Shown here: piece by piece, positions 1-5,805 of the stretch
How the letters are laid out: the number at the start of each line of letters is the position of its first letter
Numbering within the stretch: position 1 is the stretch's first letter
From: JBHHYU01 sp046757725
GTDB taxonomy: Bacteria > Desulfobacterota > Binatia > UBA9968
Length of the DNA: 5,862 nt
Assembly: GCA_046757725.1 (NCBI GenBank)
Contig: JBHHYU010000148.1
Coordinates: 1-5,862 of the forward strand
Reading direction: 5' to 3'
Translations under genes and position numbers: made by a program
Notes under the pieces: generated by a model
Databases searched by the model: none
What the model was told of the DNA's origin: nothing
Seen by the model: the letters and a program-made list of their open reading frames with translations, nothing else

Positions 1-2516
1 CGCAGCGTCTTCACCGATTTGTCAAGCTCAACCTGCTCCGTCAGGGCTTTCTCAAGAATACTTGCCGTGAAGTCACGACCAATCACCGACGCCACCCGCA
101 AAACTTCGAGAGATTCCGGCTTGAGCCTATCCAATCGGCTGCGAATGACGGCCTGGATGGTATGTGGAAGATGAATCTCGCTCTTTGAGTCGGTTAAGGT
201 AATCTTTCTATCCTCAACTTTTATGGCGCCCCCCTCTTGAAGCGTCTGACTAAGTTCTTCCACGAAAAATGGATTGCCCCCGGTTCGTTCATGGATGAGC
301 GTAGCCAATTCATCGGGCACGCTCTCCGCTCCGAGAATGGACTTTATGATTCCGGCTGAATCGGACGCCTCAAGAGGAGCGAGTTGGATTTGTGAATGGT
401 TGGCTGGATTGCCCCAATCGAAGACCACCTCCGGCCGACAGGTCACGACCAGCAAGAGCGGAAAATCGGCGATCATTTCCGCGATCTGTTTCAAGGTATT
501 TTGGGATGCCTCGTCTACCCAATGCCAGTCTTCGAGGAAAATAACCATCGGCTTTTTACTTGCCGGCATGGTGAGAATCGCACAAATGCTTTCAACTGTG
601 GCCTGCTGGATATCGTCGCTCTCCAGATGATCCGGCACGGGATATTTTTCGCAATCAATGGAAAGGAGCTGCAGGAATAGGGGGATGTAGACTTCGAGAT
701 GTGGGTCTACTGCCAGGATTCGCGACACAACGGTTTCGGCTTGATTCTGGCCCTTATTGTCTGGATCGATGTCGAGGAGATCTCTCAAAAGCGCAACGAA
801 CGCAAAATATGGAATGTTGCGTGCATTTGATTGACAACTGGCCTGAATAATGTCGACGTCCCCGTCAAGGTGATTTTTAAATTCATAAAGAAGACGGCTC
901 TTGCCCAAACCGGCTTCGGCGACGATGGTGACGAACTGGCCGTCCCCATTTATGGCTTTTTGCAAATCGCTTTTGAGGATGTCCAACTCTTTTTCCCGTC
1001 CGGTGAAAGAGGTCAAAGTCTCGCTTTCAATCGCTTCGAAGCGCGTGCTGAAACCGGACTCGCCTTTGATGGCAAAGGGCGTTAAAGGTTGGGCTTTTCC
1101 CCTGATCGTAATGGAATTGCCGCAAGGCTCGCTTTCATAAAAGGGCTGGATGAGACGTTGACTGTTGGAAGTGATCAGAATTTCATCTTCATTGGCCTCG
1201 GCAGCCAGTCTCGCAGCGATTTGGGTGGGTTCACCGGTCAATTTGAATTGACGGTTCGTGCCGTCACGGGGCTGCACCACGACCAGGCCGGCCTCAACGC
1301 CGGAATGCACGCGTATTCCGTTCTCAACCTTATCGCTCAGGCTTTCGTTTAGCTGACCGATGAATTCGTGCAGCTCGAGAGCCGCCCCAACCGCGCGGCG
1401 GAGGTCGTCCTCATGCGTAACCGGCATCCCGAACAGCAAGACGATTTCATCTTCACTAAATTGATTAACGAGACCCTCGCGCTCAGTCACGATTTCCGTA
1501 ACCTTACTGCCGATGGCGTTCATAACCTCGTTCACTTCTTCGGCTTCGAGGTTCTCCACCAGATTATCATAACCCGTCAACGAAGAGACAAGAATGGTAA
1601 CCTGTCTTCGTTCGCCTTTGGTTGTGATGTGCCCATCCCGCGCACCCGCGGCCGGCTTTCGTAAAGCGGGTGCCGTTCCGTAATTAAATTTTGTCGTTTC
1701 CGCACCGACATTTACTGCCCCTTTGAAGTCGACGATTATGTCTTGCAAGGAGTGATAGCGTGCTTTTGGATCCTTCTCCAGGGCTTTGCGGACGACGTTA
1801 GAAAGTGCCGGCGGGATGTCGGGTCGGAGACCATCGAGAGGCTCTGGCTCCTCATTTAAAATGGAATACATGACCGCCTGCTCGTATTCACCTTTGAACG
1901 GAAGCTGGGCGGTGAGCAATTCATAGAGCACGACGCCGAACGCCCAGATATCCGTGCGCTGGTCGACCTCACGACCCTGCAGTTGTTCGGGTGAGATATA
2001 GGCCATCGTGCCCATGGTGGTGCCGGTCTTAGTGAGCTTTGATTGCCCGGCTAATTTTGCCAGGCCGAAATCCATTATTTTGACCAGGCCTTTATCGCTA
2101 ATCATGATGTTGGATGATTTGATGTCGCGGTGCACGATGCCCTTTTCGTGCGCGGCCTGTAGGCCTTCTGCAATCTGGGTGGCGTAGTTCAAAATATCGT
2201 CAATCGACAATTGTCGATCATCGATTGCCGATTTCAATTCCTGCCCATCAATATATTCCATCACTATAAAAGTCTCATCGTCAGATTCTTCGATGGCGTA
2301 GACCGTGGCGATGTTGGGGTGGTTCAGCCCGGCTGCGGCTTTGGCTTCGTTTTCGAACCGTTTGCGCACCTGCTCGTCCGCGGTGATGTGGCGCGGCAAG
2401 AGTTTGATGCCGACGGTACGCTCGAGACGCTGGTCTTCGGCTTTGTAGACCACACCCATGCCGCCTTCGCCCAATTTCTCCAAAATTCGATAATGTAGGA
2501 TTGTCTTGCCAATCAT
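1..2516 (-). CDS. Ser/Thr protein kinase - class III cyclase-like - AAA ATPase fusion, N-terminal 838 residues (3' end outside window)
   Basis: This is a cytoplasmic signalling protein read from ATG 2514-2516 with no stop or frameshift to the window edge. Residues about 9-270 form a Hanks-type kinase: glycine loop GEGGMG (16-21), Lys38, alpha-C Glu57, HRD Asp131, Asn136, DFG Asp149 and SPE 175-177, all the residues expected for activity. Residues about 303-470 resemble a class III nucleotide cyclase domain (RRQVTIL, then FGMPVTHEDD, then IAARLA) but lack key catalytic residues. From about 510 a large AAA/NB-type ATPase follows, with Walker A AEAGLGKS (533-540, Lys539), Walker B IFLED (659-663) and GGNPFFVEEL (746-755). 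No membrane segment is visible. Such kinase-cyclase-ATPase fusions usually continue into TPR repeats, which would lie off the left edge. A weak Shine-Dalgarno (GAAAGAAG) lies 8 nt before the ATG. The start is 17 bp after the preceding gene's stop, so cotranscription is likely. The substrate is unknown. Confidence 0.93.
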   Translation of the reverse strand, partial: MIGKTILHYRILEKLGEGGMGVVYKAEDQRLERTVGIKLLPRHITADEQVRKRFENEAKAAAGLNHPNIATVYAIEESDDETFIVMEYIDGQELKSAIDDRQLSIDDILNYATQIAEGLQAAHEKGIVHRDIKSSNIMISDKGLVKIMDFGLAKLAGQSKLTKTGTTMGTMAYISPEQLQGREVDQRTDIWAFGVVLYELLTAQLPFKGEYEQAVMYSILNEEPEPLDGLRPDIPPALSNVVRKALEKDPKARYHSLQDIIVDFKGAVNVGAETTKFNYGTAPALRKPAAGARDGHITTKGERRQVTILVSSLTGYDNLVENLEAEEVNEVMNAIGSKVTEIVTEREGLVNQFSEDEIVLLFGMPVTHEDDLRRAVGAALELHEFIGQLNESLSDKVENGIRVHSGVEAGLVVVQPRDGTNRQFKLTGEPTQIAARLAAEANEDEILITSNSQRLIQPFYESEPCGNSITIRGKAQPLTPFAIKGESGFSTRFEAIESETLTSFTGREKELDILKSDLQKAINGDGQFVTIVAEAGLGKSRLLYEFKNHLDGDVDIIQASCQSNARNIPYFAFVALLRDLLDIDPDNKGQNQAETVVSRILAVDPHLEVYIPLFLQLLSIDCEKYPVPDHLESDDIQQATVESICAILTMPASKKPMVIFLEDWHWVDEASQNTLKQIAEMIADFPLLLVVTCRPEVVFDWGNPANHSQIQLAPLEASDSAGIIKSILGAESVPDELATLIHERTGGNPFFVEELSQTLQEGGAIKVEDRKITLTDSKSEIHLPHTIQAVIRSRLDRLKPESLEVLRVASVIGRDFTASILEKALTEQVELDKSVKTL

Positions 2517-2533
2517 AGGCTAGGCTTCTTTCG

Positions 2534-3514
2534 CTAATATATGGCTATCGGACGGCCCGGAGAGCCGGTCGCGCCTTTGAACCGGATGGGCGTGAATATG
2601 AACAGAAACTCATGCACGTCATCCGCCAATATTTCCTCGAAGTTCATGAACTCAAGATTGAAAATACCGTTTTGCGTAATCAGTTCATGGTGTACGCCCA
2701 CCTGATTCGGCGGATCTCCGCCTGTGTCCGAACCGATCATCGCGACTTTCTTTTCGATTAGCCATTGCACCACTTTGGCGTCGATCCCCGGAAAGTTAAA
2801 GTTGGTGTACCGTTCTTTATCCTCTATTACCCGCCACCACCCGAAGTTGAACAAGACGGCATCGCCGGGTGAGATGCTGCCTTCATCAATATTCTGCTTT
2901 GCCAGCGCCTTCTTCACTTCCTCAATCGAAACCACATAGCCGTCCGGCAGCGTGTCCTTTTTTTTGTAACCTGCGATATCGATTAATATGCCTCTCGTGA
3001 TGTAGGGCTTGACGTTTTCCACCCCGAGCTTCCGAAGCTCATAGGGACTTCGCATTTCCTCCAACGTAAAGCCGTTGTAGAAAACGTCCTGTACGGTGCC
3101 GTCCGCCATTTTCATCCGTTTGCCGACGTGCCCGGGACCATCGAATTGCGTGCCCACCTGACCGATTTCAGCACAAAGGAACTCGTCGTTGTAAACAAGG
3201 CCCGATCCCTCCAAAGGGCCTCCGGTAGGCGTTCCAGGTATGAACATGGAGTAACTGCGCTGTCCTAACAGAGGCATGCCACGATGGTAAGGAAAACCCA
3301 GCTCGTACACTTTGCCCTTTTTGACCATGGACAGCGATTGCAAGATTTTTTCTGGCGTGATCCAATTGGAACCCCCGGCCTGATCTTCCGCTCCCCAGAT
3401 GGGGTGCGGCCACCACGGTCCCTCCTTGCGGGTTTGTGCGGAGGCGATGCTGGAGAGCAACAGGATGAATAGAATCACGAATGTAACATGGCTTTTCTGG
3501 CTTGTTTGAGTCAT
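2534..3514 (-). CDS. secreted cyclase-family (PF04199-type) metal-dependent hydrolase
   Basis: A 326-residue protein starting at ATG 3512-3514, with AAAGG 10 nt upstream. An in-frame TTG two codons earlier lies too close to that site. A Sec signal peptide (hydrophobic VTFVILFILLLSSIASA) probably cleaves after Ala26, so the protein acts in the periplasm or outside the cell. The fold is that of the putative cyclase family, which includes kynurenine formamidase and isatin hydrolase and whose members hydrolyse amides or lactones using Mn or Zn. The signature HxGTHxDxPxH is read here as QVGTQFDGPGH (119-129): both leading His are Gln, while Asp125 and His129 remain. Further markers are GSDTGG (261-266), the pair HH at 275-276, and Glu288 in NLEFMNFEEI. 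The stop is TAG. The gene follows a 194-bp regulatory-looking gap and lies 17 bp before the kinase fusion. The substrate cannot be read from the sequence. Confidence 0.9.
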   Translation of the reverse strand: MTQTSQKSHVTFVILFILLLSSIASAQTRKEGPWWPHPIWGAEDQAGGSNWITPEKILQSLSMVKKGKVYELGFPYHRGMPLLGQRSYSMFIPGTPTGGPLEGSGLVYNDEFLCAEIGQVGTQFDGPGHVGKRMKMADGTVQDVFYNGFTLEEMRSPYELRKLGVENVKPYITRGILIDIAGYKKKDTLPDGYVVSIEEVKKALAKQNIDEGSISPGDAVLFNFGWWRVIEDKERYTNFNFPGIDAKVVQWLIEKKVAMIGSDTGGDPPNQVGVHHELITQNGIFNLEFMNFEEILADDVHEFLFIFTPIRFKGATGSPGRPIAIY

Positions 3515-3538
3515 GGTCAAATTGCCTTTCTTTGTTTA

Positions 3539-3576
3539 GGTGTGCAATCTTTGACTCGTAAAGCACCTTGCACACC
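3539..3576 (-). promoter_or_regulatory. 9-bp inverted repeat in the leader of the cyclase-family gene
   Basis: GGTGTGCAA (3539-3547) and TTGCACACC (3568-3576) are perfect reverse complements separated by 20 nt. Inside, CTTT (3549-3552) can pair with AAAG (3560-3563). The structure ends 24 nt before the ATG at 3514, just upstream of the AAAGG ribosome site. It could be an operator dyad or a 5' leader hairpin. The pairing is seen directly; the role is inferred. Confidence 0.4.
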
Positions 3577-3623
3577 GTGTTTCAAGTATTTTGAGTGATT
3601 CAACACGATCTGTGACCGTGTTT
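3574..3623. repeat. direct repeat ACCGTGTTT x2, 41 bp apart
   Basis: ACCGTGTTT occurs at 3574-3582 and again at 3615-3623, 41 bp start to start, close to four helical turns. The right copy also forms a dyad with AACACG at 3602-3607. Both lie in the 194-bp gap upstream of the cyclase-family gene, where regulator-binding sites would be expected. No regulator can be named. Confidence 0.3.
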
Positions 3624-3663
3624 TGCCCACGTCGTTTGTTCTTTAATCAACTGGGCTTGCAAA

Positions 3664-3684
3664 GACACCGTTGCAAACGGTGTC
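3664..3684 (-). terminator. perfect 9-bp stem, 3-nt loop: possible terminator of the barrel/thioredoxin operon
   Basis: GACACCGTT (3664-3672) and AACGGTGTC (3676-3684) pair perfectly around a 3-nt loop. The stem begins 24 nt after the TAG stop of the thioredoxin-like gene, a typical terminator position for leftward transcription. The following run on the minus strand is only TTT, so an intrinsic terminator would be weak. A symmetrical operator is the alternative. Confidence 0.4.
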
Positions 3685-3708
3685 GGATCATTACCCGCTG
3701 TGTACCTA

Positions 3709-4377
3709 CTAATTGTCTTCCGACGCCAGCAGCTTGGTTACCGCGGTTCTTACTTTTTCATGATCCACCATTCCCATCCACTGCTGGACAATGCTTCCGT
3801 TGCGATCGATCAAGAATGTGGCCGGAACCACTTTGACTTTGTAGCTCTGCCACGCCAGAGCATTTTTCGAATCCACGAGGATCGGATATGAAACCTCAAC
3901 CTTTTGTAGGAATTTTTGGACCTTCTTGACCCGGTTTTTGCCCTCATCGATGGAAATGCCTAATACCACGAGACCTTTGCCGGAATAAGTCTCGTGAAGT
4001 TCCTGCAGCCCGGGCATCATGTCCCGGCACGGTTTACACCAGGTGGCCCAGAAATCTAGGAGAACCACCCGGTTCTCAAAGTCCTGCAAAGCGACCTTTT
4101 TGCCTTCCAATGTTTCGACCACAAACGCCGGTGCAGGACGCGGCAACTGCGGCGGCAGATAGGCCACCGGGTCTGACTCGAATTCTTTCTTGCAGTTCTT
4201 AGAATTGAAGTAGTAGGTCTTTCCTTCGTACTCACTTCGGGCTTTGACTTTCTTGAGCCGGGTGTCGCCTCGCAATGCACACACAGTGCAAATGGTTCGT
4301 GCTGGAGGCCGTTCTTGTGCCGTTAAGAAGGTGAATTGAATTAGAAACAAAGCCGGCAGTACGCGTAGCTGACCCAT
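3709..4377 (-). CDS. secreted YHS-like domain plus TlpA-type thioredoxin
   Basis: A 222-residue protein. ATG 4375-4377 is chosen because GAGG lies 7 nt upstream; a TTG six codons earlier has no such support. The N-terminus is a signal peptide (hydrophobic LPALFLIQFTFLTA, probable cleavage before QE), placing the protein in the periplasm. Residues about 25-75 look like a YHS/TRASH-type metal-binding module: Cys30-x2-Cys33, then YYFNSKNCKKEF with Cys62 and a PVAYL end. Residues about 84-215 are a thioredoxin fold of the TlpA/ResA type with active site WCKPC (113-117), GISID, and cis-Pro185 in VVPATFLID. These proteins reduce or exchange disulfides of secreted partners; the YHS part may bind copper or another soft metal. 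The gene lies 24 bp after the barrel gene, so the two probably share a message and may share a substrate. The domain calls are firm; the substrate is unknown. Confidence 0.9.
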   Translation of the reverse strand: MGQLRVLPALFLIQFTFLTAQERPPARTICTVCALRGDTRLKKVKARSEYEGKTYYFNSKNCKKEFESDPVAYLPPQLPRPAPAFVVETLEGKKVALQDFENRVVLLDFWATWCKPCRDMMPGLQELHETYSGKGLVVLGISIDEGKNRVKKVQKFLQKVEVSYPILVDSKNALAWQSYKVKVVPATFLIDRNGSIVQQWMGMVDHEKVRTAVTKLLASEDN

Positions 4378-4401
4378 ATCAAGTCCTCGCTGCAACTCAG
4401 C

Positions 4402-5475
4402 TTAAAAAAGCCGCGAATAACTAGCTAACAGAAGGAATCCGGCCTGACCGCCCGCGGTCTGGATGCCGAGGCTTGCGTCGAGTTTACTGGTCAGAATGCT
4501 GCGTTTGAGCGCGATGGGCGCCGAGACCGTTAAGATGTTCGCCGCCGTACTCCAGGTAACACTCGGTTCGAAGGCGACGACATAGCCCGGTCGGCGAAAG
4601 CCGTCGCTGCCGCCGATCAAGTCTGTCATCGGTACCCCGCTGACGCGGCCACCGGCGCTGAGAGAAAGCCTTTTGTCCGGCCAGACCGGGAAGCTGAAGC
4701 CGGCGCGCGCGCCGTACTGGTCGGGCACCGAGGTGAAAAACTGGATGTTCGGGTTAAAGAGCGACGCCAGCGGCTCGACGTCGTTGGTGTTGCGCGGGCT
4801 GAACACGTAAAACCCCGATGCGTAGGCGATGATGCTCTTGTAAACCCTATGAAAGCCGCGGCCCTCCAGGATGACGTCCCAGCCGCCATATCCGGGTTGA
4901 TCGGCGATATCCGCCGGTCCGGTGAAGGGCCCATTGGGCGTCGCAAGAGTCACCTGTGCGTTCTCGTTAGCCGTGGGGAATTTTAGGCCGAGGCCCACGG
5001 CCAGGTTGCCGTTCGGATGTTTCAGGGGGTCAAGCAGCCACAGACCGCCCTGAATCCGGATATCGCCCAGCAACAGGCCGGTACCAATGCTCTGGCGCGG
5101 CCCGCCCCCCAGCGGGAAGGTCGTGCTGTGGTGAATGAAGGGAATGGTGAGGGTGGCGCTGAACCTTTGGTTGAAGGCGTAGCGCACCGAGAGATCGATG
5201 GAATGTCTCGTGTGCCTGGGCTCGGCTCCGGCCTCCCTCACCTGGGTCTGCTCGTCGGCTCCGATGAAAAGATTTTCAGAATGCAAATACCGATAGGAGA
5301 TGGTCGTCTCCCACTGGCCCGAATTCAAATAGGCAACGTCGCGTGTCCCCAAACTGGGTGACATGTGTCTCGCAACCATTCATCCCTGGGCGAAAGCCTG
5401 GGGGTGAAAAGCGAAAATGCACAGGAAGGCGGTGAGTCCGCCTAATGCTCTGGAAACACTCCTATCTTTGCGCAT
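4402..5475 (-). CDS. outer-membrane beta-barrel protein with in-frame UGA at codon 32 (selenocysteine, nonsense mutation or base error)
   Basis: The frame starts at ATG 5473-5475, preceded by GGGAGG at 8 nt. Residues 1-31 are a clear signal peptide: basic start MRKDR, hydrophobic GGLTAFLCIFAF, cleavage at AFA/QG after about residue 29. Codon 32 (5380-5382) is UGA. The same frame then stays open to TAA at 4402-4404, giving 325 further residues. The rest reads as an outer-membrane barrel: alternating strands such as WETTISYRYLHS, SIDLSVRYAF and FSATLTIPFI, and a terminal Phe (YSRLF) as used by the BAM machinery. There is no cysteine after the UGA. The ATG directly after the UGA (5377-5379) has no good ribosome site and would yield a barrel without export signal, so restart there would not give a useful product. 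Family membership (transporter-like or structural barrel) is not recognised with certainty. If the UGA truly stops, this is a pseudogene. Confidence 0.8.
5338..5376 (-). other. hairpin just downstream of the in-frame UGA, SECIS-like in position
   Basis: On the minus strand, GTTGCG (5371-5376) pairs with CGCGAC (5338-5343), with one G-U pair. After a 7-nt one-sided bulge, TGTC (5360-5363) pairs with GACA (5344-5347), and CCC (5356-5358) with GGG (5348-5350) around a single bulged A. The loop is AGUUU (5351-5355). The hairpin begins 3 nt after the UGA and its loop lies 24 nt after it, within the range of bacterial selenocysteine insertion elements as I recall them. The loop has a G in its second position but lacks the GGU of the E. 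coli element. The pairing is seen directly; the function is speculative. Confidence 0.3.
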
Positions 5476-5483
5476 CGTCCTAT

Positions 5484-5489
5484 CCTCCC
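5484..5489 (-). promoter_or_regulatory. strong Shine-Dalgarno GGGAGG of the barrel gene
   Basis: GGGAGG lies 8 nt before ATG 5475. It decides the start: translation begins at the signal peptide upstream of the UGA, not at the ATG after it. Confidence 0.75.
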
Positions 5490-5559
5490 GCTGGCTGAAA
5501 TTGGACCCGCGAGTTGCTTGCTGGTCTCACAGCCAGACTTTTTAGTTAGTAAGAATGCA

Positions 5560-5588
5560 ATTATCTATATACCATGTAATACAAAAAA
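5560..5588 (-). promoter_or_regulatory. possible promoter of the barrel/thioredoxin operon
   Basis: The AT-rich stretch reads, on the minus strand, TGGTATATAGATAAT. It contains GATAAT (5560-5565, five of six matches to TATAAT) and an extended-minus-10-like TGG-TATATA (5566-5574). No good -35 hexamer is visible; the segment 17 bp upstream of GATAAT is only T-rich. It would leave a leader of roughly 80 nt before the ATG. Confidence 0.3.
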
Positions 5589-5616
5589 GCATCGCTAATG
5601 TTGATGAAACAATGCT
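5583..5616 (-). terminator. possible intrinsic terminator for transcription entering from the right
   Basis: On the minus strand AGCATTG (5610-5616) can pair with CGATGCT (5588-5594), seven pairs including one T-G, around a 15-nt loop. It is followed directly by six T (5583-5588). The long loop makes it weak. It lies between the broken kinase start and the presumed promoter of the barrel gene, where a terminator would make sense. Confidence 0.3.
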
Positions 5617-5640
5617 AAATGCACCTTGATGAATCAGACT

Positions 5641-5797
5641 GCCTTGCCCGATTTTTTCGATGGTTCTTACCCCGTTAGATAAATCCGTTTATTGAATTTT
5701 CAAGAAGCTTGATATCTTTCTGTCTTTCATTTTAAAAAACCATATTCCTTATTGTTTTATCTCACGGGGTGAAATATGAAATTGTTTTGCCGATCAT
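5641..5797 (-). pseudogene. remnant of a second Ser/Thr kinase gene: first 18 codons, split by a 102-bp element
   Basis: ATG 5795-5797 opens MIGKTISYF, which matches the usual start of this kinase family (the intact kinase here begins MIGKTILHY). It then runs into TGA at 5762-5764. On the far side of the inverted-repeat element, 5641-5667 reads RTIEKIGQG, the start of a kinase glycine loop. Deleting 103 bp between the parts rejoins them in frame, and Arg falls at codon 10 exactly as in the intact paralog (RILEKLGEG at 10-18); 11 of 18 residues are identical. Similarity ends after the loop, so the rest of the kinase has been deleted. The start is 8 nt after the stop of the preceding gene, whose end carries GGAGGGAGG, though about 15 nt away from the ATG. 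Confidence 0.65.
5669..5770. mobile_element. 102-bp MITE-like element with 15-bp terminal inverted repeats
   Basis: The left end ACCCCGTTAGATAAA (5669-5683) and the reverse complement of the right end, ACCCCGTGAGATAAA (5756-5770), match at 14 of 15 bases. The interior is AT-rich and non-coding, with small palindromes (TTGAA-TT-TTCAA at 5692-5703; TCAAG-AAG-CTTGA at 5700-5712). The element sits between codons 9 and 10 of the kinase remnant, which is the main evidence that it was inserted. No clear target-site duplication is visible, and only one copy occurs in the window. It is best described as a non-autonomous element of unknown family; a chance inverted repeat is the alternative. Confidence 0.55.
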
Positions 5798-5805
5798 ATC
5801 CAAAG

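Larger units (their letters stand above)
5476..5805. other. AT-rich interval upstream of the barrel gene without an intact gene
   Basis: This 330-bp stretch is visibly richer in A and T than the flanking genes. It holds the kinase remnant with its inserted element on the right, then a short direct repeat (TTGATGAA at 5601-5608 and 5626-5633), the weak terminator, the possible promoter, and the barrel gene's leader and Shine-Dalgarno. I see no RNA gene or intact reading frame in it on either strand. Confidence 0.6.

Noticed and set aside
274..1664. Several plus-strand open frames of 79-118 codons
   Set aside because: They all lie antisense to the well-conserved kinase fusion, carry no recognisable domain and overlap one another in different frames.
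3515..3520. TTG start two codons upstream for the hydrolase
   Set aside because: It would sit only 4 nt after the AAAGG site; the ATG at 3514 has normal spacing.
3168..3575. 135-codon minus-strand frame overlapping the start of the hydrolase gene
   Set aside because: It is out of frame with the PF04199-type protein over most of its length and shows no domain; the hydrolase frame has the signal peptide and family motifs.
4378..4395. TTG start six codons upstream for the YHS-thioredoxin protein
   Set aside because: The GAGG site is inside this extension and lies 7 nt before the ATG at 4377; the longer start would also put extra residues before the signal peptide.
5017..5361. 114-codon plus-strand frame opposite the barrel gene
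   Set aside because: It is antisense to clear barrel-coding sequence and shows no recognisable motif.
1..5475. General reassignment of UGA to an amino acid
   Set aside because: Over 1,700 sense codons contain a single in-frame UGA, and Trp is always encoded by TGG where I read it.
5577..5640. Continuation of the kinase remnant beyond the glycine loop, for example an HPNI-like piece near 5600
   Set aside because: It would need several indels within a few codons and no further kinase residues follow.
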